Below, piece after piece: positions 31,211 to 37,768 of a stretch of DNA of 38,148 nt (its first letter is position 1; every line of letters starts with the position of its first letter). This DNA is from Actinomycetes bacterium (GTDB lineage Bacteria > Actinomycetota > Actinomycetes > Actinomycetales > Micrococcaceae). Location: contig JAFAAV010000116.1 in assembly GCA_023426375.1 (NCBI GenBank), positions 1-38,148 of the forward strand. The letters run 5' to 3'. The position numbers and the translations under genes were made by a program. Under the pieces are notes generated by a model. That model saw only the letters and a list, made by a program, of their open reading frames with translations, made no database searches and was not told the origin of the DNA.

Positions 31211-32218
31211 ATGAGTTCGTCCTACACACCCCCAACGGGTCCATCGGGCCCCAACGATCCTTCACAGGACGGCTCACGGGCTGAAGGGCCGCAGGAGTAC
31301 GCCCCGGCGTACGGTTCGGCCAAGCCTCGAGAAGGAACCTCGGTCAAGACGGCCGTCCTGTTGATCGTCATCGCCGCGCTCATCGGTTTGCTCGTGCTTG
31401 GCGCCCTGCTGTGGGCAATCACGAGAACGGTTCCCACACTGTTCACCGGCGGTGAAGAGGATCCGCCCGCGCCTCCTCCCACTATGGCGGTCGCCCAACC
31501 TACTCAGGAACGCGAGCCGACGACGTCGCCGTCGGCCGCGGCGTCGAACCCCCCGAGCCCCGAGGAGACCGCGGAGCCCGAGCGCCCCGTGGCCCAGGGC
31601 GGAAGTTTGCAAGCGCCGAGCGGGGACCCCTTGTTCAGCAAGGAGGGCGAGTTCACGGAGACGGTCCTGGAGGAAAGTGACGAGATCGCAATTGAGGTCC
31701 CGGATCATGACGGGCCGCTCCTGATCACGTGGTCCGTGACGAGTGAGCGCGAAAGGGGCGGAGTGTTCCTCAACGCCCACGAGAGCAAGGGTGGGGAGAT
31801 GACCGAGCACATGGGCTCCGTCAGTGATGGTCAAACGGGCATGTGGCTCATCGACGCGGATCCGGATGAGCCCAAGACGACCGTGATCTATCCCCAGGGC
31901 AACGGCGATACCCAGTGGAAGGTGCAAGGATTCCCGGTCTCCGAGGTGCCCCGCGTGGAGCGGGGAGCCGAAGTGACCGGCAGCGGACCCGGAGTCTTCG
32001 CCGTTCCGGCAGGTGATGAGCAGCAATACCGCTTCTCCTCCGAAGAAGGCGTGCCACGGGTTGAGGTCTACAACGCGGACGATCTGAGCTCATGGCACCA
32101 GTTCGAGTACGGAACCGGTCCCGTGGAATTGGACATCACGGCGCGCGGCGACGAGCAGGTCATCATGGTGCACGCTGACGGCGAATGGACGCTAGAGCCG
32201 CGCAACGGCTGGTTCTGA
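31211..32218 (+). CDS. Single-span membrane-anchored extracellular protein, unknown function
   Basis: 335 residues from ATG 31211, with GGAGG 6 bases upstream. A Pro/Gly/Ser-rich cytoplasmic leader (about 1-50) is followed by one membrane span (TAVLLIVIAALIGLLVLGAL, about 52-75), a Pro/Thr/Ser/Glu-rich tether with the look of a wall-spanning stalk (to about 140), and a globular, acidic, beta-rich domain to the C-terminus (LLITWSVTSERERGGVFLNA, SGPGVFAVPAGDEQQYRF, VELDITARGDEQVIMVHAD). I do not recognise the domain. It diverges from the lipoprotein gene and its stop lies 6 bases from the end of the convergent MarR gene. Confidence 0.75.
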   Translation: MSSSYTPPTGPSGPNDPSQDGSRAEGPQEYAPAYGSAKPREGTSVKTAVLLIVIAALIGLLVLGALLWAITRTVPTLFTGGEEDPPAPPPTMAVAQPTQEREPTTSPSAAASNPPSPEETAEPERPVAQGGSLQAPSGDPLFSKEGEFTETVLEESDEIAIEVPDHDGPLLITWSVTSERERGGVFLNAHESKGGEMTEHMGSVSDGQTGMWLIDADPDEPKTTVIYPQGNGDTQWKVQGFPVSEVPRVERGAEVTGSGPGVFAVPAGDEQQYRFSSEEGVPRVEVYNADDLSSWHQFEYGTGPVELDITARGDEQVIMVHADGEWTLEPRNGWF

Positions 32219-32224
32219 GAAGGA

Positions 32225-32659
32225 TCAGTCCAGCGAGATCTTCCGCAGCATCCCCAGTAGGTTGCTGCGCTCCTCGTTGGTGAGATTCGAGAGCGTCCGA
32301 TTCGAGGAGGACTCCACGGCGACCTTGGCCTTCTTGTAGAGCTTCTGGCCCTCGGTGGTCGGCACGATGATCTTGGACCGACGGTCATTGGGGTCGGTCT
32401 GACGTTGCACCAACCCCATCTTTTCCAGCGTGTCCACGATCAGGACGATCTGGCTGGGGTCCAGCACCAGGTGGTAACTCAACTCGCGCTGCGTGGGGTT
32501 CTTCTTGCCGCACACCAGGGACAACACCGAGTAGTGGCGCACCTTCAGGCCGAGATCGGCCAGGGCGCGGTTCGCGGTGGCGGAGCCCAGCGAACTGGCG
32601 CGCGCCATGAGAAACACGGGCTCTTGCGATAGGTCGGATTCCCTCAGTGTGTGCGGCAT
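32225..32659 (-). CDS. MarR family transcriptional regulator
   Basis: 144 residues from ATG 32659; an in-frame ATG at 32686 (153 residues) is an alternative, neither having an ideal ribosome site. The winged helix-turn-helix is complete: RELSYHLVLDPSQIVLIVD (recognition helix about 67-80), LEKMGLVQRQ, and the wing with the family's DPNDRRSKI (89-97). Dimer helices lie at both ends. MarR proteins are usually repressors released by a small phenolic or acyl-CoA ligand. It is divergent from the SDR-amidohydrolase-dehydrogenase-MaoC operon and shares its 120-base upstream region, so it most likely represses that operon and itself, with the pathway substrate or its CoA ester as inducer. Confidence 0.9.
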   Translation of the reverse strand: MPHTLRESDLSQEPVFLMARASSLGSATANRALADLGLKVRHYSVLSLVCGKKNPTQRELSYHLVLDPSQIVLIVDTLEKMGLVQRQTDPNDRRSKIIVPTTEGQKLYKKAKVAVESSSNRTLSNLTNEERSNLLGMLRKISLD

Positions 32660-32706
32660 AGCTCCATGGTAACCGGAAATCGCCATGTCATGGAGAATCT
32701 TAATCA

Positions 32707-32760
32707 TTGACAATCTCAACGAAATGCGATGCCATGGTTTCAGCACATCGTGAATCGCAT
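32707..32760. promoter_or_regulatory. Shared marR/SDR control region: promoter and candidate MarR sites
   Basis: TTGACA (32707-32712) with TGCCAT (32730-32735) 17 bases on is the likely SDR-operon promoter. TTGA-CAATC-TCAA (32707-32719) is an inverted repeat lying on the -35. ATGCGAT (32724-32730) and ATCGCAT (32754-32760) form a second inverted pair 23 bases apart that brackets the -10 and start of transcription. Confidence 0.45.
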
Positions 32761-32779
32761 CACTCATTTGGGAGCAGAC

Positions 32780-33715
32780 ATGACTCAGACACCTCTCGCT
32801 GGCAAGGTCGCCATCGTTACCGGCTCGGGCCAAGGCTTGGGCCTGGCCTACGCGCAGGAACTCGCTCGCCAGGGCGCGTCCGTCGTGATCAATGACGTCA
32901 ACCAGGACACCGCAGACGCCGCCGTGGAATCCATCGTGGCCGAGGGCGGCAAGGCCGTGGCCGTCGTCGCCCCCGTGGGTGACACCGAGGCCGCAACCGC
33001 GCTGGTCAACGGCGCCGTGGAGGCCTTCGGACGCCTGGACATCCTGGTCAACAACGCCGGCGTGCTCCGCGACAAGTCGCTGCTGAAGATGACCGACGAG
33101 GACTTCGACTTGGTCATCAAGGTCCACCTGCGCGGCACCTTCACCTGCGTGCGCGAGACCTACCGCTACTTCAAGGAGAACGGCGTGGCCGGGCGCATCA
33201 TCGCGATCGGTTCGCCCACCGGCCAGTACGGCAACTTTGGCCAGACCAACTACGCTGCCGCCAAGGCCGGCATCGTGGGCATGATCCGCACCTTCGCCCT
33301 CGAGATGAAGAAGGCCGGCGTCACCGCCAATGCCGTGATCCCCGTGGCCGCCACCGCCATGACCAAGACCATCCCGTTCTTCCAGAAGGCCGTTGAGGCG
33401 GACGAGCGCGGCGAGGCCATGCCTCCCTTCTTCCGTCACGACTTGGGCTTCGGTACCGCCGCTGACGTTGCAGGCTTGATCACCTGGTTGGCTTCCGACG
33501 ACGCCGCCGACGTCACCGGCCAGGCCATCGGCGCCGGTGGCGATCGCCTCCAGTTGTTCAGCCACCCCACTCCCATCGTCACCGAGTACCGCGAAGGCGG
33601 CTGGAACTACGATGCCCTGGCCGAGCAGGCTCACACCCTGTTCGAGGGCAAGCTGCAGACCTGCGGAGAGAAGATGCCCCCGCTTCCCGAGGAACTCCAG
33701 CCCGCACAGGGCTGA
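32780..33715 (+). CDS. Short-chain dehydrogenase, probable (R)-3-hydroxyacyl-CoA dehydrogenase type
   Basis: 311 residues from ATG 32780, with GGGAG 5-6 bases upstream. The classical SDR series is intact: TGSGQGLG (14-21), NDV acidic strand end for NAD preference, LVNNAGV, catalytic Ser145 in IGSPTGQYG, Tyr158 and Lys162 in NYAAAKAG. The C-terminal extension beyond the usual 250 residues and the GNFGQTNYAAAKAGIVGMIRTFALE stretch, in parts, match the SDR module of peroxisomal multifunctional enzyme type 2 (HSD17B4), which oxidises (R)-3-hydroxyacyl-CoA esters. The operon also supplies a MaoC hydratase, the other MFE-2 module, which supports that reading. First gene of the MarR-controlled operon. 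Confidence 0.88.
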   Translation: MTQTPLAGKVAIVTGSGQGLGLAYAQELARQGASVVINDVNQDTADAAVESIVAEGGKAVAVVAPVGDTEAATALVNGAVEAFGRLDILVNNAGVLRDKSLLKMTDEDFDLVIKVHLRGTFTCVRETYRYFKENGVAGRIIAIGSPTGQYGNFGQTNYAAAKAGIVGMIRTFALEMKKAGVTANAVIPVAATAMTKTIPFFQKAVEADERGEAMPPFFRHDLGFGTAADVAGLITWLASDDAADVTGQAIGAGGDRLQLFSHPTPIVTEYREGGWNYDALAEQAHTLFEGKLQTCGEKMPPLPEELQPAQG

Positions 33716-33753
33716 GCTACGTTCCGGACCGGTAGAACTGAAGGGAAATCACC

Positions 33754-34737
33754 ATGCGTTATGAATTCGGTGCAGAGCTCGCCCAGCGCGACGGCATTGA
33801 CATGCACGTGCACATCGAGTGCTCGGACCACGGCCACGCGTCCTTGCCGCAGGCCCTGACGGAGGCGTCCGCCAAGTACTTCAAGGCGGAGGACCGCTCC
33901 CCGTCGTTGGACACCATTGCCGAGCGCTACCGCGAGTGGAACCTGGCCGCGGTCGTGTTCACCGTGGACGCCACCACCGCACTGGGCCACGAGCCCAACT
34001 CGATCGAAGAGATCGCGGAAGGCGCAGCGCGCAACCACGACGTGCTGATTCCTTTCGGTTCCGTGGACCCCCTCCAGGTTCCGAAGGCCGTGGAGCGCGC
34101 CAAGCAACTGGTCGAGGAATTCGGGGTCGAGGGCTTCAAGTTCCACCCGTCGCTGCAGGGCTTCGACCCCTCGGACGAGAAGTACTACCCGATCTACGAG
34201 GCCATTCAGGAACTGGGCGTTCCCGCTCTGTTCCACACCGGTCAGAACGGTATGGGTGCGGGCCTACCGGGTGGTTACGGCATCAAGCTGGGTTACTCCA
34301 ACCCGTTACTGCTGGACTCGGTGGCCGCTGACTTCCCGAACCTGCAAGTCATCATGGCTCACCCCTCGGTGCCGTGGCAGGAAGAGGCCAACTCGATTGC
34401 CACCCACAAGGCGAACGTGTGGATCGACCTGTCCGGATGGTCGCCCAAGTACTTCCCGGAGTCCCTGGTGCGCGCCTCCAACTCCATGCTCCAGGACAAG
34501 GTGCTTTTCGGCACCGACTACCCGCTGATCACCCCGCAGAAATGGCTCGGTGCTTTCGAGCAGCAGCGCTTCAAGGACGAGGTCAAGCCCAAGATCCTCA
34601 AGGGCAACGCCCTGCGGCTCTTCGGTCTCGGGGAACTCGAGGGAACCTACGAACCCAGCGAGGGCGGCGTCGTCGTCGCGGCCAAGAAGTACGCCGCCGA
34701 GAAGGCGGCCCAGGCGCAGAAGGTGGAGCGGGCATGA
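33754..34737 (+). CDS. Amidohydrolase family 2 protein (metal-dependent; decarboxylase or beta-ketoacyl-CoA hydrolase)
   Basis: 327 residues from ATG 33754, with GAAGGGAAA upstream. COG2159-type TIM barrel: metal-binding DMHVHIE (His18, His20), GFKFHPSLQGF, FHTGQNG (His), IMAHPSVPW (His) and FGTDYPLITP (catalytic/metal Asp). The family contains ACMSD-type decarboxylases, hydratases and, in the Rhodococcus hydroxycinnamate pathway as I recall it, a Zn-dependent hydrolase that splits aryl-beta-ketopropionyl-CoA. Lying between a 3-hydroxyacyl-CoA dehydrogenase and an acyl-CoA dehydrogenase, that retro-Claisen role is the more economical reading. Its last codons overlap the next gene (ATGA, 34734-34737). 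A charged, Ala-rich C-terminal tail (about 290-327) extends beyond the barrel. Confidence 0.82.
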   Translation: MRYEFGAELAQRDGIDMHVHIECSDHGHASLPQALTEASAKYFKAEDRSPSLDTIAERYREWNLAAVVFTVDATTALGHEPNSIEEIAEGAARNHDVLIPFGSVDPLQVPKAVERAKQLVEEFGVEGFKFHPSLQGFDPSDEKYYPIYEAIQELGVPALFHTGQNGMGAGLPGGYGIKLGYSNPLLLDSVAADFPNLQVIMAHPSVPWQEEANSIATHKANVWIDLSGWSPKYFPESLVRASNSMLQDKVLFGTDYPLITPQKWLGAFEQQRFKDEVKPKILKGNALRLFGLGELEGTYEPSEGGVVVAAKKYAAEKAAQAQKVERA

Positions 34738-35903
34738 GCGAGCTGTACCCGGACTGCGACCCGTACGGCATTGCCGACCGGCTGACCGAGGCCGAACGCG
34801 CACCCATCCTGCGCTTGCGGACGGCGCTCGAGAACGAGATCAAGCCGCTCGTGGCCGAGTACTGGGAGAAGGGCGAGTTCCCCTACCAGATCGCACCGTC
34901 CCTGTACGGGCTGAACCTGATGACTCCGGACGAGATCGACGGCGCACCGCGCTCGCTGTACCACGGGTTCCGGATCTTCGAATTGGCCCGCACGGACGCC
35001 TCCATGGCTACGTTCTACACGGCGCAGGCGGGTCTCTTCCGCACCACGTGCCGCGTGGGCGCCTCCCCGGAACAGTTCGCCGAGCTGGACCCCAAGATCA
35101 CGAGCTTCGAGACCAAGGGCGTGTTCTGCCTGACCGAACCGGACCACGGTTCGGACATTGCCGGCGGCCTGGCCACCACGGCCGAACGCCAGGGCGACGA
35201 GTGGATCATCAACGGTGCCAAGCGCTGGATCGGTGGCGCGTTCACCGCCGATTACCTGGCCGTGTTCGCCCGTGACGTGGCCGACGGCCAGGTCAAGGCG
35301 TTCCTCGTGGATCGCGAGGCCCCCGGCGTGACGCTCGAGAAGATCTACGGCAAAACCGCGCTGCGCATGATGCAGAACGCGGACATCACGCTCGAGAACG
35401 TGCGCGTTCCCGAGGCGCAGAGACTGCAGAACTGCAACTCGTTCAAGGACGTCGCGGCCATGCTGCGCGTCATGCGATCGGACGTCGCATGGATCGCCAC
35501 CGGCATCCAGGCCGGCGCGTACGAGGCCGCCTTGCGCTACGTGCGTTCCCGCGAACAGTTCGGCAAGTCGCTGGGCAGCTTCCAGCTCGTGCAGGAGAAG
35601 CTCGCGCGGATGCTAGGCAACGTCACGGCATCGCTCTCGATGGTGTCCGATCTCGCCGAAAAGCAGGACCGCGGCGAGTACCGGGACGAGGATTCCGCGC
35701 TCGCCAAGATGTGGATCTCGCTGCACATGCGCGAGACCGTAGCCCTGGCCCGCGAAGTGGTCGGAGGCAACGGGATCACGCTCGCGACCGACGTCGCCCG
35801 CTTCCACGCGGACGCCGAGGCCGTCTATTCCTACGAAGGCACCCACGAGATCAATGCGCTCGTGGTCGGCCGTTCCATCACGGGCAAGTCAGCTTTCGCC
35901 TGA
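34734..35903 (+). CDS. Acyl-CoA dehydrogenase, glutaryl-CoA dehydrogenase-like but without the carboxylate-binding Arg
   Basis: 389 residues from ATG 34734, overlapping the amidohydrolase stop (ATGA). FAD-dependent acyl-CoA dehydrogenase fold: FCLTEPDHGSDIAGGL, IINGAKRWIGGAFTADYLAVF, YVRSREQFGKSLGSFQLVQEKLARML, VVGGNGITLATDVARFHADAEAVYSYEGTHEINALVVGR with catalytic Glu368. It is related to GcdH (also present at 23557-24735), but the substrate-end segment reads DASMATFYTAQAG: Ala92 replaces the arginine that binds the glutaryl carboxylate. It should therefore desaturate another acyl-CoA without decarboxylating it, for example an arylpropionyl- or branched acyl-CoA. Third gene of the MarR-linked operon. 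Confidence 0.9.
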   Translation: MSELYPDCDPYGIADRLTEAERAPILRLRTALENEIKPLVAEYWEKGEFPYQIAPSLYGLNLMTPDEIDGAPRSLYHGFRIFELARTDASMATFYTAQAGLFRTTCRVGASPEQFAELDPKITSFETKGVFCLTEPDHGSDIAGGLATTAERQGDEWIINGAKRWIGGAFTADYLAVFARDVADGQVKAFLVDREAPGVTLEKIYGKTALRMMQNADITLENVRVPEAQRLQNCNSFKDVAAMLRVMRSDVAWIATGIQAGAYEAALRYVRSREQFGKSLGSFQLVQEKLARMLGNVTASLSMVSDLAEKQDRGEYRDEDSALAKMWISLHMRETVALAREVVGGNGITLATDVARFHADAEAVYSYEGTHEINALVVGRSITGKSAFA

Positions 35904-35965
35904 TTTTCCGACTGCGCCGCTCGCGCCGTTGCGCTCTTTTTGCTCATTACCCCAAGGAGAATTTC

Positions 35966-36427
35966 ATGACCGCCAAAACCGTTGTTTCCTTTGACGAAGT
36001 TGCCGACCTCGCGGGCAAGGACCTGGGCTTTTCCGAGTGGCGCGAGATCACACAGGATCAGGTGAACCTGTTCGCTGACGCCACCGACGATCACCAGTGG
36101 ATCCACACCGATCCTGAGAAGGCCGCCTCCGGTCCGTTCGGTGCGCCGATCGCCCACGGTTTCCTGACCCTGTCGCTGTTGATCCCCATGTGGTCCGAGC
36201 TCTTCGACGTGTCCGACGTGAAGACCAAGGTCAACTACGGCCTGGACAAGGTCCGCTTCACCTCGCCCGTGAAGGTCGGTGCACGCGTGCGCATGACCGT
36301 GACCATTACTGAGGTCTCCGAGGTCAAGGGCAACGGCCTGCACCTGGTGGCCGACGCGACCATCGAGATCGAGGGCGAAGAGCGCCCCGCAGTGGTGGCG
36401 CGCTTCCTGAACCGTTTCTACAAGTAA
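35966..36427 (+). CDS. MaoC family (R)-specific enoyl-CoA hydratase
   Basis: 153 residues from ATG 35966, with AAGGAG at 35954-35959. Single hot-dog domain with the hydratase-2 motif FADATDDHQWIHTDPEKA (36-53); Asp42 and His47 are spaced as in (R)-hydratases, and FGAPIAHGFLTLSLLIPM forms the long central helix. It hydrates trans-2-enoyl-CoA to (R)-3-hydroxyacyl-CoA, the product the SDR of the same operon would oxidise. It is the last gene before a cluster of inverted repeats that probably terminates the operon. Confidence 0.92.
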   Translation: MTAKTVVSFDEVADLAGKDLGFSEWREITQDQVNLFADATDDHQWIHTDPEKAASGPFGAPIAHGFLTLSLLIPMWSELFDVSDVKTKVNYGLDKVRFTSPVKVGARVRMTVTITEVSEVKGNGLHLVADATIEIEGEERPAVVARFLNRFYK

Positions 36428-36445
36428 GCGTTCTCTGCGGCCTTG

Positions 36446-36567
36446 CACGTCAGGGCCCGTTAGAACCCTCCGCTACACGTGAAGGCTCGTTAGAGCCCTC
36501 GCGGCGTGGTTTGAAGGTTCCAACGGGCCCTGACGTGTGTTCGAGGGATCCGGCGGAACCTGGTGTG
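36446..36567. repeat. Four degenerate 25-base repeats, two in each orientation
   Basis: Copies lie at 36446-36470 (+), 36476-36500 (+), 36513-36537 (-) and 36543-36567 (-). Copy 1 and copy 3 are nearly exact inverted repeats (core ACGTCAGGGCCCGTT, then GAACC); copy 2 and copy 4 are more diverged. They allow several alternative hairpins at the end of the acyl-CoA operon. Little else is in this 239-base gap. Confidence 0.7.
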
Positions 36568-36594
36568 TGCCGCGCTCACAGTTTCTACTGCTCG

Positions 36595-36633
36595 GTGGCG
36601 TGTGACCCGTGGCGTGCGGCCCGTGGGCCCGGG
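36595..36633. repeat. 14-base tandem repeat
   Basis: GTGGCGTGTGACCC (36595-36608) is followed directly by GTGGCGTGCGGCCC (36609-36622), two mismatches, and a partial third unit GTGGGCCCGGG (36623-36633). Confidence 0.5.
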
Positions 36634-36666
36634 TAGCTAATGAGCGCTAAGTCGTAGCGGCAGCCA

Positions 36667-37545
36667 TTAGTCCTTGGGCGTACCGCGCTCCGCGATCCAC
36701 TTCTGGAACACCGCAGAATCCTGCTCGCCCAGCCCCGCGTCGATCAGCTGCTCCGCGGCATTCGCGATGGGTCCGCCCAGTACCGACTTGGTTCCAGTGG
36801 CGCGGGCCGCGTCCAAGTAAGCGGAGACGTCTTTGTGAACGAAGGCCGCCTGCGCGGACACCGAGTAGTCGTGGGCCACGAGCTTGGGCGTCTTGTCATT
36901 CATGATCACCGAGCCCGCATAGCCACCCTGGAGCAAGTCCAGCAGCTTGGCCAGATCCAGCCCGGCTCGTTCGGCCACCACGCTGGCCTCGGAAATCGCC
37001 ACGATCTCGGCCGCGCAGATCAACTGGTTGCACGCCTTGGCCACCTGCCCCGATCCCAACGGCCCCAGATGAACAGGGCGACCGCACGAGGATAGGACGT
37101 CCGAGACCAGGCCGACGGCGGCGTCGTCGCCACCCACCATGATGGACAGGTCCCCGCGGATCGCGCCGGCCTCCCCGCCGCTGATGGGCGCGTCCACGAA
37201 CTCCACGCCCGAAGTGTCCCGGTGCCAGCGAGTGATGTCCACGGGGGAGACCGTGGAGCTGATCGCCAGGATCAGGCGGTCGTGGTCGGCGTCGCGCTCG
37301 CGGGCGCCCTCGACGAGTTCATCGAGCACCCCGTCGATCTCCGGGGCGCCGGGTACCAACAGGATGACGACGTCGCACTGGCGTGCCATGTGCCGCGGCG
37401 AATCTACCGCGCGTGCTCCCTCTGCCTTGTGGAGGCTGCGGTGCAGGACCACCACGTCGTGACCGGCGTCGATGATGTGCCCGGCCATGGGCTTGCCCAT
37501 GGATCCGAGACCGATGATTCCCACGGTGTGCGGTGATGGGCTCAT
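36667..37545 (-). CDS. NAD(P)-dependent beta-hydroxyacid dehydrogenase (3-hydroxyisobutyrate dehydrogenase family)
   Basis: 292 residues from ATG 37545, with GAGGAG upstream; the frame continues to 37584 without support. The family series is intact: Rossmann loop GIIGLGSMGKPMAGHI, the substrate-binding DAPISGGEAGAIRGDLSIMVGG (usual DAPVSGG), and catalytic Lys170 in GSGQVAKACNQLI; the C-terminal helical domain has KDVSAYLDAARATG. Members oxidise 3-hydroxyisobutyrate or reduce tartronate semialdehyde, and others act on related 3-hydroxy acids. Residue choice does not decide between these. It faces the acyl-CoA operon tail to tail, so co-regulation is not implied. Confidence 0.87.
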   Translation of the reverse strand: MSPSPHTVGIIGLGSMGKPMAGHIIDAGHDVVVLHRSLHKAEGARAVDSPRHMARQCDVVILLVPGAPEIDGVLDELVEGARERDADHDRLILAISSTVSPVDITRWHRDTSGVEFVDAPISGGEAGAIRGDLSIMVGGDDAAVGLVSDVLSSCGRPVHLGPLGSGQVAKACNQLICAAEIVAISEASVVAERAGLDLAKLLDLLQGGYAGSVIMNDKTPKLVAHDYSVSAQAAFVHKDVSAYLDAARATGTKSVLGGPIANAAEQLIDAGLGEQDSAVFQKWIAERGTPKD

Positions 37546-37632
37546 GCTGTGGCTCCTCGCGACGGTGACGGCTGGTTCCATCATGCCCTGAAGACCGCTG
37601 TCAGCGTCCAGGGGTGTGAGGGCCGGCGCCCC

Positions 37633-37672
37633 AACTTGGAGATTTTCGGAACCAAACTTGGAGGTTTTCGGA
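37633..37672. repeat. Pair of 18-base direct repeats, 22-base period
   Basis: AACTTGGAGATTTTCGGA (37633-37650) and AACTTGGAGGTTTTCGGA (37655-37672) differ at one base. The GAPPED arrangement resembles the repeated ends of some insertion sequences, but no transposase is in view. The rest of 37546-37716 shows nothing I recognise. Confidence 0.55.
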
Positions 37673-37716
37673 TGATGAGAAGAGCAGCCTGCTGCGGTGA
37701 ATCTGACGATGCAGGG

Positions 37717-37749
37717 TTGTCCAGATGACTTATATGAGAATGATAATCA
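37717..37749 (+). promoter_or_regulatory. Promoter with Fur/Zur-type box upstream of the AztD-like gene
   Basis: TGAGAATGATAATCA (37735-37749) matches the 7-1-7 Fur-family consensus TGATAATNATTATCA at 12 of 14 defined positions. It covers TGATAA (37741-37746), a likely -10, with TTGTCC (37717-37722) 18 bases upstream as -35. Given the gene behind it, zinc control by Zur is favoured over iron control by Fur/DtxR. Confidence 0.65.
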
Positions 37750-37768
37750 CTTAAGATAAAGTGCTCGC

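Noticed and set aside
32660..33634. Extension of the MarR frame to 469 codons
   Set aside because: The added part is antisense to the SDR gene and is His/Gly/Asp-rich; only the last 144 codons encode the regulator.
36428..36666. CRISPR array
   Set aside because: Repeats here are in both orientations, degenerate and without regular spacers, and no cas gene is present.
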